A DNA stretch of 5,835 nt from Nostocaceae cyanobacterium CSSed10_463m. GTDB lineage: Bacteria > Cyanobacteriota > Cyanobacteriia > Cyanobacteriales > Nostocaceae. Positions 1 to 5,835 of this stretch are shown in pieces. The notes under the pieces were generated by a model that was given only the letters and a program-made list of their open reading frames with translations, ran no database searches and was not told the DNA's origin. How positions within the stretch are numbered: the stretch's first letter is position 1; each line of letters opens with the position of its first letter. A program made the position numbers and the translations under genes. The stretch lies in the NCBI GenBank assembly GCA_003556955.1, contig PWQB01000554.1, positions 1 to 5,835 on the forward strand, written 5' to 3'.

Positions 1-21
1 AATAAAATTTCCATAATTCAA

Positions 22-44
22 ATTCGGAATGCCGAATATCCGAA
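22..44. repeat. Small overlapping palindromes
   Basis: ATTCGG (22-27) and CCGAAT (32-37) form a perfect 6-bp inverted repeat with a 4-nt loop. An alternative pairing uses TTCGGA (23-28) with TCCGAA (39-44), so the two stems are mutually exclusive. The surrounding DNA is very AT-rich and non-coding. It could be a small hairpin at the end of a transcript from the left, or chance; no function is claimed. Confidence 0.3.
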
Positions 45-72
45 ATGTTAAAATATCATTGTGCAAAGAATC

Positions 73-100
73 ATCAGTGAACCGATTAATGTTCACTGAT
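73..100 (-). terminator. 10-bp perfect inverted repeat, possible terminator
   Basis: ATCAGTGAAC (73-82) pairs perfectly with GTTCACTGAT (91-100) across an 8-nt loop. It lies 13 bases beyond the stop codon of the minus-strand gene at 114-689, where a transcription-ending hairpin would be expected. No T-run follows on the minus strand (the next bases read GATTCTTTGC), so it is not a classical intrinsic terminator. The AGTGAAC/ACTGATAACTG wording also resembles short dispersed repeats common between Nostoc genes, which is the main alternative. Confidence 0.4.
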
Positions 101-113
101 AACTGAAACAAAA

Positions 114-689
114 TCATTTCCCCATATTACGTTTCATTTGTTCCAACTCATCTTGAGTTTCCCAACGGCGAAACTTTTCTTCTAAATCATCCAAGCCACT
201 GGTGTAACTGCTGGTGGGATTCCACCAACCATCTGTTTCTATGCGTTGCTGAGTTTGGGCTTGAGTGCGGGCTGTTTGGGCGGCTGTGGCTTTGGCTTGC
301 ACCTCTTGTCGCCGCACTTGAATTTTGCCTAGTAGTTCTTGAGATTGGGCGATGCGTTCTTTTAACCCCTGCATTTGTCCCCAGCGCTGATTACCTTCGC
401 GCAGTAGGGCGGCTTCCCTATCTTGTGCGGCGGCGGCTAAATCCTGTCTACCAGCATTTTTGGCCTTTTGAACTCGGATATGCCAACGCTGAATTTCTTG
501 TGCTGTGGAAAGAATTTCGTCTTGCGATCGCTTTTCCTGTAATTTTAACTCTGCAATCAACTTTAAAGTATCTTCCTCTTGCTGCCGTAACTGTTCTAAC
601 AGCGCTTCTAACTCCAAATGGGGATTGTTACGCAAAAATTCTTCTAAACGATGTTCTAGAAATTTACTTAAATCATCAAATAAGCCCAC
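114..689 (-). CDS. Coiled-coil protein, PspA/IM30-like, TIGR04376-type family
   Basis: This 191-residue protein has no signal peptide and no membrane segment, so it is probably cytoplasmic or peripheral to a membrane. An N-terminal helix (MGLFDDLSKFLEHRLEEFL) is followed by a long, charged, Gln/Glu/Arg/Ala-rich coiled coil at about residues 28-150, then a conserved-looking tail with WWNPTSSY (155-162) and an amphipathic acidic/basic end. The stretch around residues 66-95 (RW, then GRQDLAAAA) recalls the helical-hairpin pattern of PspA/IM30. From memory it matches a cyanobacterial family catalogued as TIGR04376, of unknown function. The start is GTG at 689-687; it is favoured because MGLFDD is a normal PspA-like N-terminus and a GGAG ribosome site lies 8 nt upstream. 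The gene diverges from mnmG and stands alone. Whether it remodels membranes is an inference from fold resemblance only. Confidence 0.85.
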   Translation of the reverse strand: MGLFDDLSKFLEHRLEEFLRNNPHLELEALLEQLRQQEEDTLKLIAELKLQEKRSQDEILSTAQEIQRWHIRVQKAKNAGRQDLAAAAQDREAALLREGNQRWGQMQGLKERIAQSQELLGKIQVRRQEVQAKATAAQTARTQAQTQQRIETDGWWNPTSSYTSGLDDLEEKFRRWETQDELEQMKRNMGK

Positions 690-697
690 GTACAGAA

Positions 698-701
698 CTC
701 C
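698..701 (-). promoter_or_regulatory. Ribosome binding site for the 114-689 gene
   Basis: On the minus strand GGAG lies 8 nt before the GTG at 689-687. It supports the GTG start, which could otherwise be doubted because it is not ATG. Confidence 0.6.
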
Positions 702-807
702 AGAAATTGAGTGTGTGACTATTGTATTGTAATGATTATTATCTGCTGGTGAAACTAAACTGGAGTATTAAGTAAGTGAGCGGAAATAAAGTTAACTAGT
801 AGGGGTC

Positions 808-837
808 GTCACTTGTCCTTTGTCATTGGTCATTGGT
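808..837. repeat. Degenerate heptanucleotide tandem repeat (STRR-like)
   Basis: Four consecutive 7-mers can be read: GTCACTT, GTCCTTT, GTCATTG, GTCATTG, then GT begins a fifth. The consensus is roughly GTCATTK. Short tandemly repeated heptamers of this kind (STRR) are a known feature of intergenic DNA in heterocyst-forming cyanobacteria such as Calothrix and Anabaena. The run is short and imperfect, so it is probably a decayed or minimal copy. It supports the taxonomic guess more than any function. Confidence 0.6.
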
Positions 838-855
838 GAAAATTTCCGGTGTATT

Positions 856-883
856 TACCTTTCGTAAGGTAGTTTGGTTTTTT
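856..883 (+). terminator. Weak terminator-like hairpin with T-run
   Basis: TACCTT (856-861) pairs with AAGGTA (866-871) around a TCGT loop, and six T follow at 878-883. The stem is only 6 bp with two G-C pairs, so it is weak. It lies about 120 nt before mnmG on the same strand and behind no visible gene. It would make sense only as a leader attenuator, as the end of a small RNA starting near 740-800, or as chance. Confidence 0.25.
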
Positions 884-1003
884 CCTGCTGACTAACTTAT
901 TGCCAATTTAACAAAATCTGGTGCTATTCATCACTTGTATTCATTAATTAAACCAGGGAATCGGTTAAAATAATTAATAACTTTAATTGCTCGTCCTGTA
1001 AGT

Positions 1004-2926
1004 ATGACCATGCACAATTCCATTGAATTTCAAGACGCTTTTGATGTCATTGTCGTTGGTGCAGGTCACTCCGGTTGCGAAGCTGCCCTAGCTGCGGCCC
1101 GCCTCGGTTGTCGAACCTTGCTACTAACACTCAACTTAGATAAAATCGCTTGGCAACCTTGTAACCCCGCAGTAGGTGGCCCAGCTAAATCTCAGTTGAC
1201 TCATGAGGTGGATGCACTGGGAGGGGAAATTGGCAAAGTAGCAGACCGGACTTACCTACAAAAGCGCATCCTCAACTCTTCACGAGGGCCTGCGGTGTGG
1301 GCATTACGCGCCCAAAGTGATAAGCGCGAATATGCGGCTGTGATGAAAACTATTGTGGAAAACCAAGAAAATCTCAGCATTCGTGAAGCAATGGCTACAG
1401 ACTTGGTTCTGGGTGCTAATGATGAAGTGATTGGTGTTGAGACTTACTTTGGTGTGGCTTTTGGCTGTAAAGCGGTAATCTTGACCACCGGCACCTTTTT
1501 GGGTGGTAAGATTTGGGTGGGCAAAAAATCTATGCCAGCTGGAAGGGCTGGGGAATTTGCGGCTGAGGGTTTGACTGAAACTTTAAATCGCTTGGGCTTT
1601 GAAACCGGCAGGTTAAAAACTGGTACGCCAGCACGGGTAGATAAGCGGTCAGTTGACTACAGCAAAATGATTATCCAGCCAGGGGATGAACAAGTACGCT
1701 GGTTTAGTTTTGACCCAGATGCGTGGGTAGAAAGAGAACAAATTCCTTGCTATATCACCCGCACGACGGCGGAAACCCATCGGCTGATTCGGGAAAATTT
1801 ACATTTATCACCTGTTTATGGTGGTTGGGTGGAAGCTAAAGGACCTCGCTATTGTCCTAGTATTGAAGATAAAATTGTGCGCTTTGCTGATAAAGAAAGC
1901 CACCAAATCTTTATTGAACCAGAAGGACGAGATATTCCGGAATTATATATCCAAGGATTTTCTACAGGGTTGCCGGAAAATTTGCAATTGCAGATGTTAC
2001 GTAGTCTCCCTGGTTTAGAAAACTGTACGATGCTGCGTCCAGCTTATGCTGTGGAATATGACTATTTACCAGCAACTCAGTGTTATCCCACGTTGATGAC
2101 TAAGAAAATTTCTGGTTTATTCTGTGCAGGACAAATTAACGGTACAACAGGCTATGAAGAAGCCGCAGCCCAAGGAATTGTGGCGGGAATTAATGCGGCG
2201 CGGTTGGTGCGTGGTGAAGAAATGATTGTTTTTCCCCGTGAACACAGTTATATTGGCACGCTGGTTGATGACTTGTGTACTAAAGATTTGCGGGAACCTT
2301 ACCGAATGCTTACTAGCCGCTCGGAATATCGCTTACTCCTACGTTCTGATAATGCTGACCAACGGTTAACCCCTCTGGGACGGGAAATCGGTTTGATTGA
2401 TGACCGACGATGGAATTTGTATACTACCAAACAAGCCCAGATAACTCAGGAAAAACAACGCCTATATGCCACCAGAATCAAAGAACATGATGAAATTGGC
2501 CAGGCGATCGCTTCTGTATCCCAACAAACAATTAAAGGTTCAATTACCCTAGCTGACTTACTGCGCCGTCCAGGTTTTCATTACGTTGACCTCGACAGCT
2601 ACGGACTGGGAAATCCCACCCTCAAGCAAGCGGAAAAAGAAGGGGCAGAAATTGACATCAAGTATTCTGGCTACTTGGCTAGACAACAAAATCAAATTGA
2701 ACAAATCGCCCGTCAGGCACACCGCCAACTACCTGCGGACTTGGATTACAACACAATAGAGACTCTTTCTAAAGAAGCAAGGGAAAAACTCAGTAAAGTC
2801 AAACCCCTAACTATTGGTCAAGCAGCACGCACTGGTGGGGTGAATCCGGCGGATGTTAACGCTTTATTAATATATTTAGAATTGCGTAAAAACAAGAGCC
2901 AGTCAGAGTTTCCGGCATTAGCTTAA
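1004..2926 (+). CDS. mnmG: tRNA U34 carboxymethylaminomethyl-modification enzyme MnmG
   Basis: MnmG (GidA) is the FAD-dependent partner of the GTPase MnmE. Together they install the 5-carboxymethylaminomethyl group (or its aminomethyl form) on wobble uridine 34 of certain tRNAs in the cytosol, using a methylene group from methylene-tetrahydrofolate. The 640-residue length fits the family (about 630). Visible marks are the FAD dinucleotide-binding loop [12 protein letters not shown] (17-28), [12 protein letters not shown] with Cys53, the signature [15 protein letters not shown] (280-294) with Cys284, and the second signature [17 protein letters not shown] (375-391). Cys53 and Cys284 correspond to the two conserved family cysteines. 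The C-terminal helical part carries SGYLARQQ and [15 protein letters not shown], used for MnmE and tRNA contact. ATG at 1010 is an equally plausible start (MHNSIEFQ), matching remembered cyanobacterial homologues; neither start has a clear ribosome site. No MnmE gene is adjacent. The gene appears intact. Confidence 0.98.
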   Translation: MTMHNSIEFQDAFDVIVVGAGHSGCEAALAAARLGCRTLLLTLNLDKIAWQPCNPAVGGPAKSQLTHEVDALGGEIGKVADRTYLQKRILNSSRGPAVWALRAQSDKREYAAVMKTIVENQENLSIREAMATDLVLGANDEVIGVETYFGVAFGCKAVILTTGTFLGGKIWVGKKSMPAGRAGEFAAEGLTETLNRLGFETGRLKTGTPARVDKRSVDYSKMIIQPGDEQVRWFSFDPDAWVEREQIPCYITRTTAETHRLIRENLHLSPVYGGWVEAKGPRYCPSIEDKIVRFADKESHQIFIEPEGRDIPELYIQGFSTGLPENLQLQMLRSLPGLENCTMLRPAYAVEYDYLPATQCYPTLMTKKISGLFCAGQINGTTGYEEAAAQGIVAGINAARLVRGEEMIVFPREHSYIGTLVDDLCTKDLREPYRMLTSRSEYRLLLRSDNADQRLTPLGREIGLIDDRRWNLYTTKQAQITQEKQRLYATRIKEHDEIGQAIASVSQQTIKGSITLADLLRRPGFHYVDLDSYGLGNPTLKQAEKEGAEIDIKYSGYLARQQNQIEQIARQAHRQLPADLDYNTIETLSKEAREKLSKVKPLTIGQAARTGGVNPADVNALLIYLELRKNKSQSEFPALA

Positions 2927-3158
2927 TTTAAAGTTCATGAAGGTTGGGTATAGTAGATGTGAAGTAAGTAGTATGATAGGTGACATAAATTAAGTAATGG
3001 CATCATCAGAACTCTTCGAGTAAAGTTTAATTTAATACTGCCAAGCCAGGAATGCGTCTAATTTTGACGAAGACTGAGAGCCTTGGTGTAAAAATCTTGA
3101 TTTCCAGGCAATAGGGGCGGCGTTGCCCCGTCCTGGCAACCACAACCCAAAATGCCTT
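2927..3158. other. Intergenic region downstream of mnmG
   Basis: This 232-bp gap follows the mnmG stop and precedes the ATG at 3159. No convincing hairpin-plus-T terminator is seen behind mnmG. TAATAC at 3033-3038 is a possible -10 for the downstream gene but has no recognisable -35. The right end holds a strong nested palindrome (3104-3136). A minus-strand open frame crosses it but looks non-genic. No RNA gene is visible. Confidence 0.4.
3104..3136. repeat. Nested GC-rich palindrome before the 3159 gene
   Basis: CCAGG (3104-3108) pairs with CCTGG (3132-3136), and inside it GGGGC (3114-3118) pairs with GCCCC (3125-3129) around GGCGTT. The result is a hairpin with an asymmetric internal loop (5 nt on one side, 2 on the other). 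It is far richer in G+C than its surroundings and lies 22 nt before the chosen ATG. Its GGGGCGGCGTTGCCCC core resembles dispersed palindromic repeats remembered from Nostoc genomes. In RNA it would sit in the 5' leader of the next gene and could affect translation. Whether it is a mobile repeat or a regulatory hairpin cannot be told here. Confidence 0.55.
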
Positions 3159-4430
3159 ATGTTACAAGCAGCCAGAACCCATCTCATTATTCCAGAACCA
3201 TCAGAAGACTTGATCACCAACGAACCGTGGTCAATAGATTTCTATGCTGATGGCTTGATGGATGAACTATTTGCCGATATTGACGAAATTTTAGATGTGA
3301 ATGGAAATCTGCCTTCCCCAACCTTAAGGCATGGCAGTCGCACACCACGTTCTGTAGAAGACACCTCGGCACACAATTACTTTCACAATTCAGGTCAATC
3401 TAGTAAACCAGTGACTTCAGAATACGAGCATCTGCAAACAATTAATGTGCCGCAGGTTGTTTTACACAACTCTCTCGCCCGGACGGGAAAAACAGTTTCT
3501 CAAGTCAGGAATGAGCAAGTTGGTACAGTCGTAGTTAATAAATCTGGGGCTATTACTAAGCACCAGAAAACTCGTCTGAATCCGCGAAAACTACTGATTG
3601 CCGGCACAACTATCGGCGTGGCGATCGCAGGTACAATATATCTCGTGCAGTCTGGATTGCTGAATTTGATCACTTCCAGATTGACTGAACCAGATATTTA
3701 TCTATCCCAGGAGCAGACACAGTTACCTCCCAAGGTAGATGCTCAGACAGAATTAGTTAACTATATGCTGGCAGCGCTGGCAATTATAGACCAACAAGGA
3801 GCTTCATCTAGTAACTCTAGACTCAATAATCAGGGCGTTTCTCAGTCTTCTGGGGTTGGCGATTTAGCACCACCTATAGCTGCTAACAACACACAACCTA
3901 TTGCTAACCGTTCTACAGGTGTTGTCGAGCGCATTTACATTCCTGTTTATCAAGCACCATCACCAATGCGCTATGCTCCACCACCGACTCCCAACGCTCC
4001 TGCACCTGCATCTAATACCAACACAGCTGTGCAACCACCAGCAAATGCCAATATGGTAGCTGCCACTGTGCGCCCAGAACTCCAACCTGTACCCGTGCAG
4101 AGCGCACCTGTTAACGTCCGTCCGCCATCTGCGCCTCAGCCTGGAATACCTGCTGTACCAGTGCGGCCACCATCACCGACAGCAGAGACTCAACAGCAAG
4201 CATATTTACAAACTGCCCCTGTAATAACAGCTACCCATACTTTAGCCGGATTACTAGAGTTAGGTGAAAAATCTGCGGCTTTATTTGAATTTGAAGGCGT
4301 AACTCGCCGGGTACATATTGGAGAAGGCATAGGTGCTAGTGGTTGGACTTTAGTTGATGTTGCCAACGGCGAAGCGATAGTACGTCGCAATGGCGAAGTG
4401 CGGTCAATCGTTGCAGGGCAGAAGTTATAG
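3159..4430 (+). CDS. Single-pass membrane protein with GspC/PilP-like C-terminal domain
   Basis: From ATG 3159 the protein has 423 residues. The N-terminal 143 residues look cytoplasmic and include an acidic amphipathic segment DGLMDELFADIDEILD (31-46). A basic stretch (KHQKTRLNPRK) precedes one transmembrane helix at about 145-164, predicting N-in, C-out topology. A Ser/Asn/Gln-rich part and a long Pro/Ala/Val-rich linker (about 237-350, with VRPPS twice) lead to a compact C-terminal domain (361-423) containing VTRRVHIGEGIGASGW and IVRRNGEVRSI. This layout, and the small beta-rich end with its RRNG turn, recall inner-membrane trans-envelope proteins such as GspC and PilP; that assignment is structural inference, not a family match. 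A TTG at 3123 would add 12 residues but falls inside a palindrome, so ATG 3159 is preferred. No clear ribosome site is seen. The helicase gene follows 27 nt later in the same frame. Confidence 0.85.
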   Translation: MLQAARTHLIIPEPSEDLITNEPWSIDFYADGLMDELFADIDEILDVNGNLPSPTLRHGSRTPRSVEDTSAHNYFHNSGQSSKPVTSEYEHLQTINVPQVVLHNSLARTGKTVSQVRNEQVGTVVVNKSGAITKHQKTRLNPRKLLIAGTTIGVAIAGTIYLVQSGLLNLITSRLTEPDIYLSQEQTQLPPKVDAQTELVNYMLAALAIIDQQGASSSNSRLNNQGVSQSSGVGDLAPPIAANNTQPIANRSTGVVERIYIPVYQAPSPMRYAPPPTPNAPAPASNTNTAVQPPANANMVAATVRPELQPVPVQSAPVNVRPPSAPQPGIPAVPVRPPSPTAETQQQAYLQTAPVITATHTLAGLLELGEKSAALFEFEGVTRRVHIGEGIGASGWTLVDVANGEAIVRRNGEVRSIVAGQKL

Positions 4431-4457
4431 CAACAGTCAAAATTCAACTGCAACCAC

Positions 4458-5835
4458 ATGAAAATTGACCAACTGAAGTCGAATGTAATTGTTCGTGGCC
4501 CCATCTTCCCTGAACCTGTACAAGTGCTGATGGTGATTCCAATGGGTGCTGCGGTTAAACTCATTGGTAAAGGACTCAATACTAATCAGGTTCACGAACC
4601 AATTCTCAGTGCTGAACAGTTGGAACAGTTGGAATCTACACCTGAAAAAGAACCCTTTGACGGTAACGCGCAGCACTTTCGTTTAGGTGTGGAATCCTTA
4701 CGCTTGGGTTTAGCCTACGAATACGACCCTTATTTTGCTTTGGCGATCGCACGAGTAGACCCACTACCCCATCAATTAGAAGCAGTTTATGACTATTTCC
4801 TTAAACAGCCCCGCATCCGGTTTTTACTCGCTGATGACCCCGGCGCTGGGAAAACCATCATGGCCGGACTGCTGCTGAAAGAACTCAAAGTCAGAGGATT
4901 AGTTAAACGCACACTCATTATTACACCCGCCAACCTGACATTTCAATGGCAGCGCGAACTCAAAGATAAATTTCGGGAAGAATTTGAGGTAGTTCGTGGT
5001 GATGTCTTGCGGGCTAACTATGGTTCTAATCCTTGGAAAGAGAAAAATCAAGTTGTCACATCAGTATCTTGGGTTTCTCGGATTGAAGACGCTAAAGACA
5101 GTTTATTAAGAAGTAACTGGGACTTAATTATTGTGGACGAAGCACATAAAATGAGTGCTTACAGTTCCGATAAAAAAACCTTGGCTTATAAACTTGGTGA
5201 AAAGCTTTCAGAAATTACCGACCACTATTTATTAATGACAGCCACGCCCCACAAAGGCGACCCCAAAAACTTTTGTTTATTCCTAGAACTGTTAGACCGA
5301 GATGTTTACGGTGATGTGAAAAGTTTAGAGGAAGCTATGGTGCGGAATAATGCTCCTTTTTACTTGCGCCGGACTAAAGAAGCTTTGGTTACGTTCCCGG
5401 AAGAAACAGGTATTGTGAAAAAATTATTCACTAACCGCAAAGTTGAAACTATTGAATTTCAAATTGATGCGGAAGAATTGGAATTTTACAACGCACTCAC
5501 CGATTATGTAGAAGACCAATCTATCAAAGCTTCAACTGATGATACCGCTCGTGGTCGGGCTTTAGGTTTTACAATGGCGATGTTACAACGTCGCTTTGCA
5601 TCTAGTATTTACGCTGTGCGGCGGAGTTTAGAACGGATGCGCGATAAGCGTCAGAGGATTTTAGAAGACCCAGAAGCTTATCGTCAAGAGCAAATTAATA
5701 AGAAACTCCCAGAAGATTTTGAGGATTTAACTGAAACAGAACAGCAAAAGATTATAGGAGATTTAGAAGGTGTAGTTGCTTCTGTTGACCCCATTGCTTT
5801 AAAAAGAGAAATTCTGCAACTCAACGAATTAATTA
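4458..5835 (+). CDS. SNF2-family DEAH helicase/ATPase, 5' part, cut by window edge
   Basis: An open frame with no stop runs from ATG 4458 to the right edge, giving 459 residues of a longer protein. After an N-terminal region of about 100 residues without recognised domain comes an SF2 helicase core: DPLPHQLEAV (101-110, Q-like motif), LADDPGAGKT (124-133, Walker A), TLIITPANLTFQWQREL (152-168, motif Ia), IIVDEAHK (224-231, DEAH box) and LLMTATPHKGD (258-268, motif III). FYLRRTKE (301-308) is typical of SNF2/RapA proteins. A charged helical stretch follows (about 388-459). The second RecA lobe and any C-terminal domain lie outside the window. The protein should translocate on double-stranded DNA using ATP. 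Similar large helicases occur in DISARM (DrmD) and in islands with DUF1156 methylases; membership is inferred. The start is favoured as the first ATG after the upstream stop, but no ribosome site precedes it. Confidence 0.93.
   Translation, partial: MKIDQLKSNVIVRGPIFPEPVQVLMVIPMGAAVKLIGKGLNTNQVHEPILSAEQLEQLESTPEKEPFDGNAQHFRLGVESLRLGLAYEYDPYFALAIARVDPLPHQLEAVYDYFLKQPRIRFLLADDPGAGKTIMAGLLLKELKVRGLVKRTLIITPANLTFQWQRELKDKFREEFEVVRGDVLRANYGSNPWKEKNQVVTSVSWVSRIEDAKDSLLRSNWDLIIVDEAHKMSAYSSDKKTLAYKLGEKLSEITDHYLLMTATPHKGDPKNFCLFLELLDRDVYGDVKSLEEAMVRNNAPFYLRRTKEALVTFPEETGIVKKLFTNRKVETIEFQIDAEELEFYNALTDYVEDQSIKASTDDTARGRALGFTMAMLQRRFASSIYAVRRSLERMRDKRQRILEDPEAYRQEQINKKLPEDFEDLTETEQQKIIGDLEGVVASVDPIALKREILQLNELI

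Larger units (their letters stand above)
690..1003. other. Divergent intergenic region
   Basis: This 314-bp, AT-rich gap separates the minus-strand coiled-coil gene from mnmG, so both promoters should lie here. On the minus strand two overlapping TACAAT boxes (726-731 and 721-726) could serve as a -10 for the 114-689 gene, with only a poor -35. On the plus strand TAAAAT at 966-971 could be a -10 for mnmG, with a weak TTAATT about 16 nt upstream. The gap also contains a heptad repeat run (808-835) and a small hairpin followed by six T (856-883). No open frame in it looks like a gene, and no tRNA is visible. The promoter guesses are weak. Confidence 0.45.

Noticed and set aside
1..51. Open frame entering from the left edge and ending at TAA 49-51
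   Set aside because: Only 16 codons, AT-rich, no recognisable protein ending; cannot be told from non-coding DNA.
425..732. Two overlapping plus-strand open frames (425-718 and 505-732)
   Set aside because: They lie opposite the well-supported coiled-coil gene, are Cys/Ser/Leu-rich without domains, and lack ribosome sites.
920..935. GTG-N8-CAC sequence as an NtcA or CRP-type site
   Set aside because: It deviates from the NtcA GTA-N8-TAC consensus in both half sites and matches only 7 of 10 positions of TGTGA-N6-TCACA, so it is within chance.
918..956. CTGGT/ACCAG inverted repeat upstream of mnmG
   Set aside because: Five-base arms 29 nt apart are expected by chance.
1818..2018. Plus-strand open frame inside mnmG
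   Set aside because: It is wholly inside the intact mnmG in another frame and shows no protein-like features.
3123..3158. TTG start for the membrane-protein gene
   Set aside because: The TTG sits in the loop of the palindrome with no ribosome site, and the 12 added residues look like translated repeat.
3032..3220. Minus-strand open frame of 62 codons
   Set aside because: It spans the palindrome and the start of the opposite gene. Its GNAAPI wording is what the dispersed palindrome yields on translation rather than a real protein.
4190..4676. Two minus-strand open frames opposite the membrane-protein end and helicase start
   Set aside because: They are antisense to convincing genes and cross the junction between them; no domain or ribosome site.

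Overview
The window looks like chromosomal DNA from a filamentous, Nostoc/Anabaena-type cyanobacterium. Three things point there. The octamer GCGATCGC (HIP1), typical of many cyanobacteria, occurs four times (524-531, 2504-2511, 3621-3628, 4743-4750). A short run of degenerate GTCATTG-type heptads (808-835) resembles the STRR repeats of heterocystous cyanobacteria. The MnmG protein reads as a cyanobacterial type. The genus is an inference, since no marker gene for it is present.

Layout: 1-113 is non-coding and holds two small palindromes. 114-689 (minus strand) is a small coiled-coil protein that resembles PspA/IM30 and matches, from memory, a conserved cyanobacterial family of unknown function. 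690-1003 is a divergent intergenic region with the heptad repeats and a small terminator-like hairpin. 1004-2926 (plus) is mnmG, a complete tRNA wobble-uridine modification enzyme. 2927-3158 is an intergenic region ending in a strong nested palindrome. 3159-4430 (plus) encodes a single-pass membrane protein with a proline-rich linker and a C-terminal domain reminiscent of GspC/PilP. From 4458 to the right edge (plus) lies the first 459 codons of a large SNF2-type helicase/ATPase, cut by the window end.

The genes do not form one obvious pathway. mnmG is housekeeping, and the membrane protein could belong to a trans-envelope machine such as type IV pili. The helicase belongs to a broad group that includes the SNF2 helicases of DISARM-like defence loci. 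Only 27 nt separate the membrane-protein gene from the helicase gene and no terminator is visible between them, so they may be co-transcribed. The helicase and what follows it beyond the window is the best lead for an accessory or defence system, but the window itself cannot prove one.
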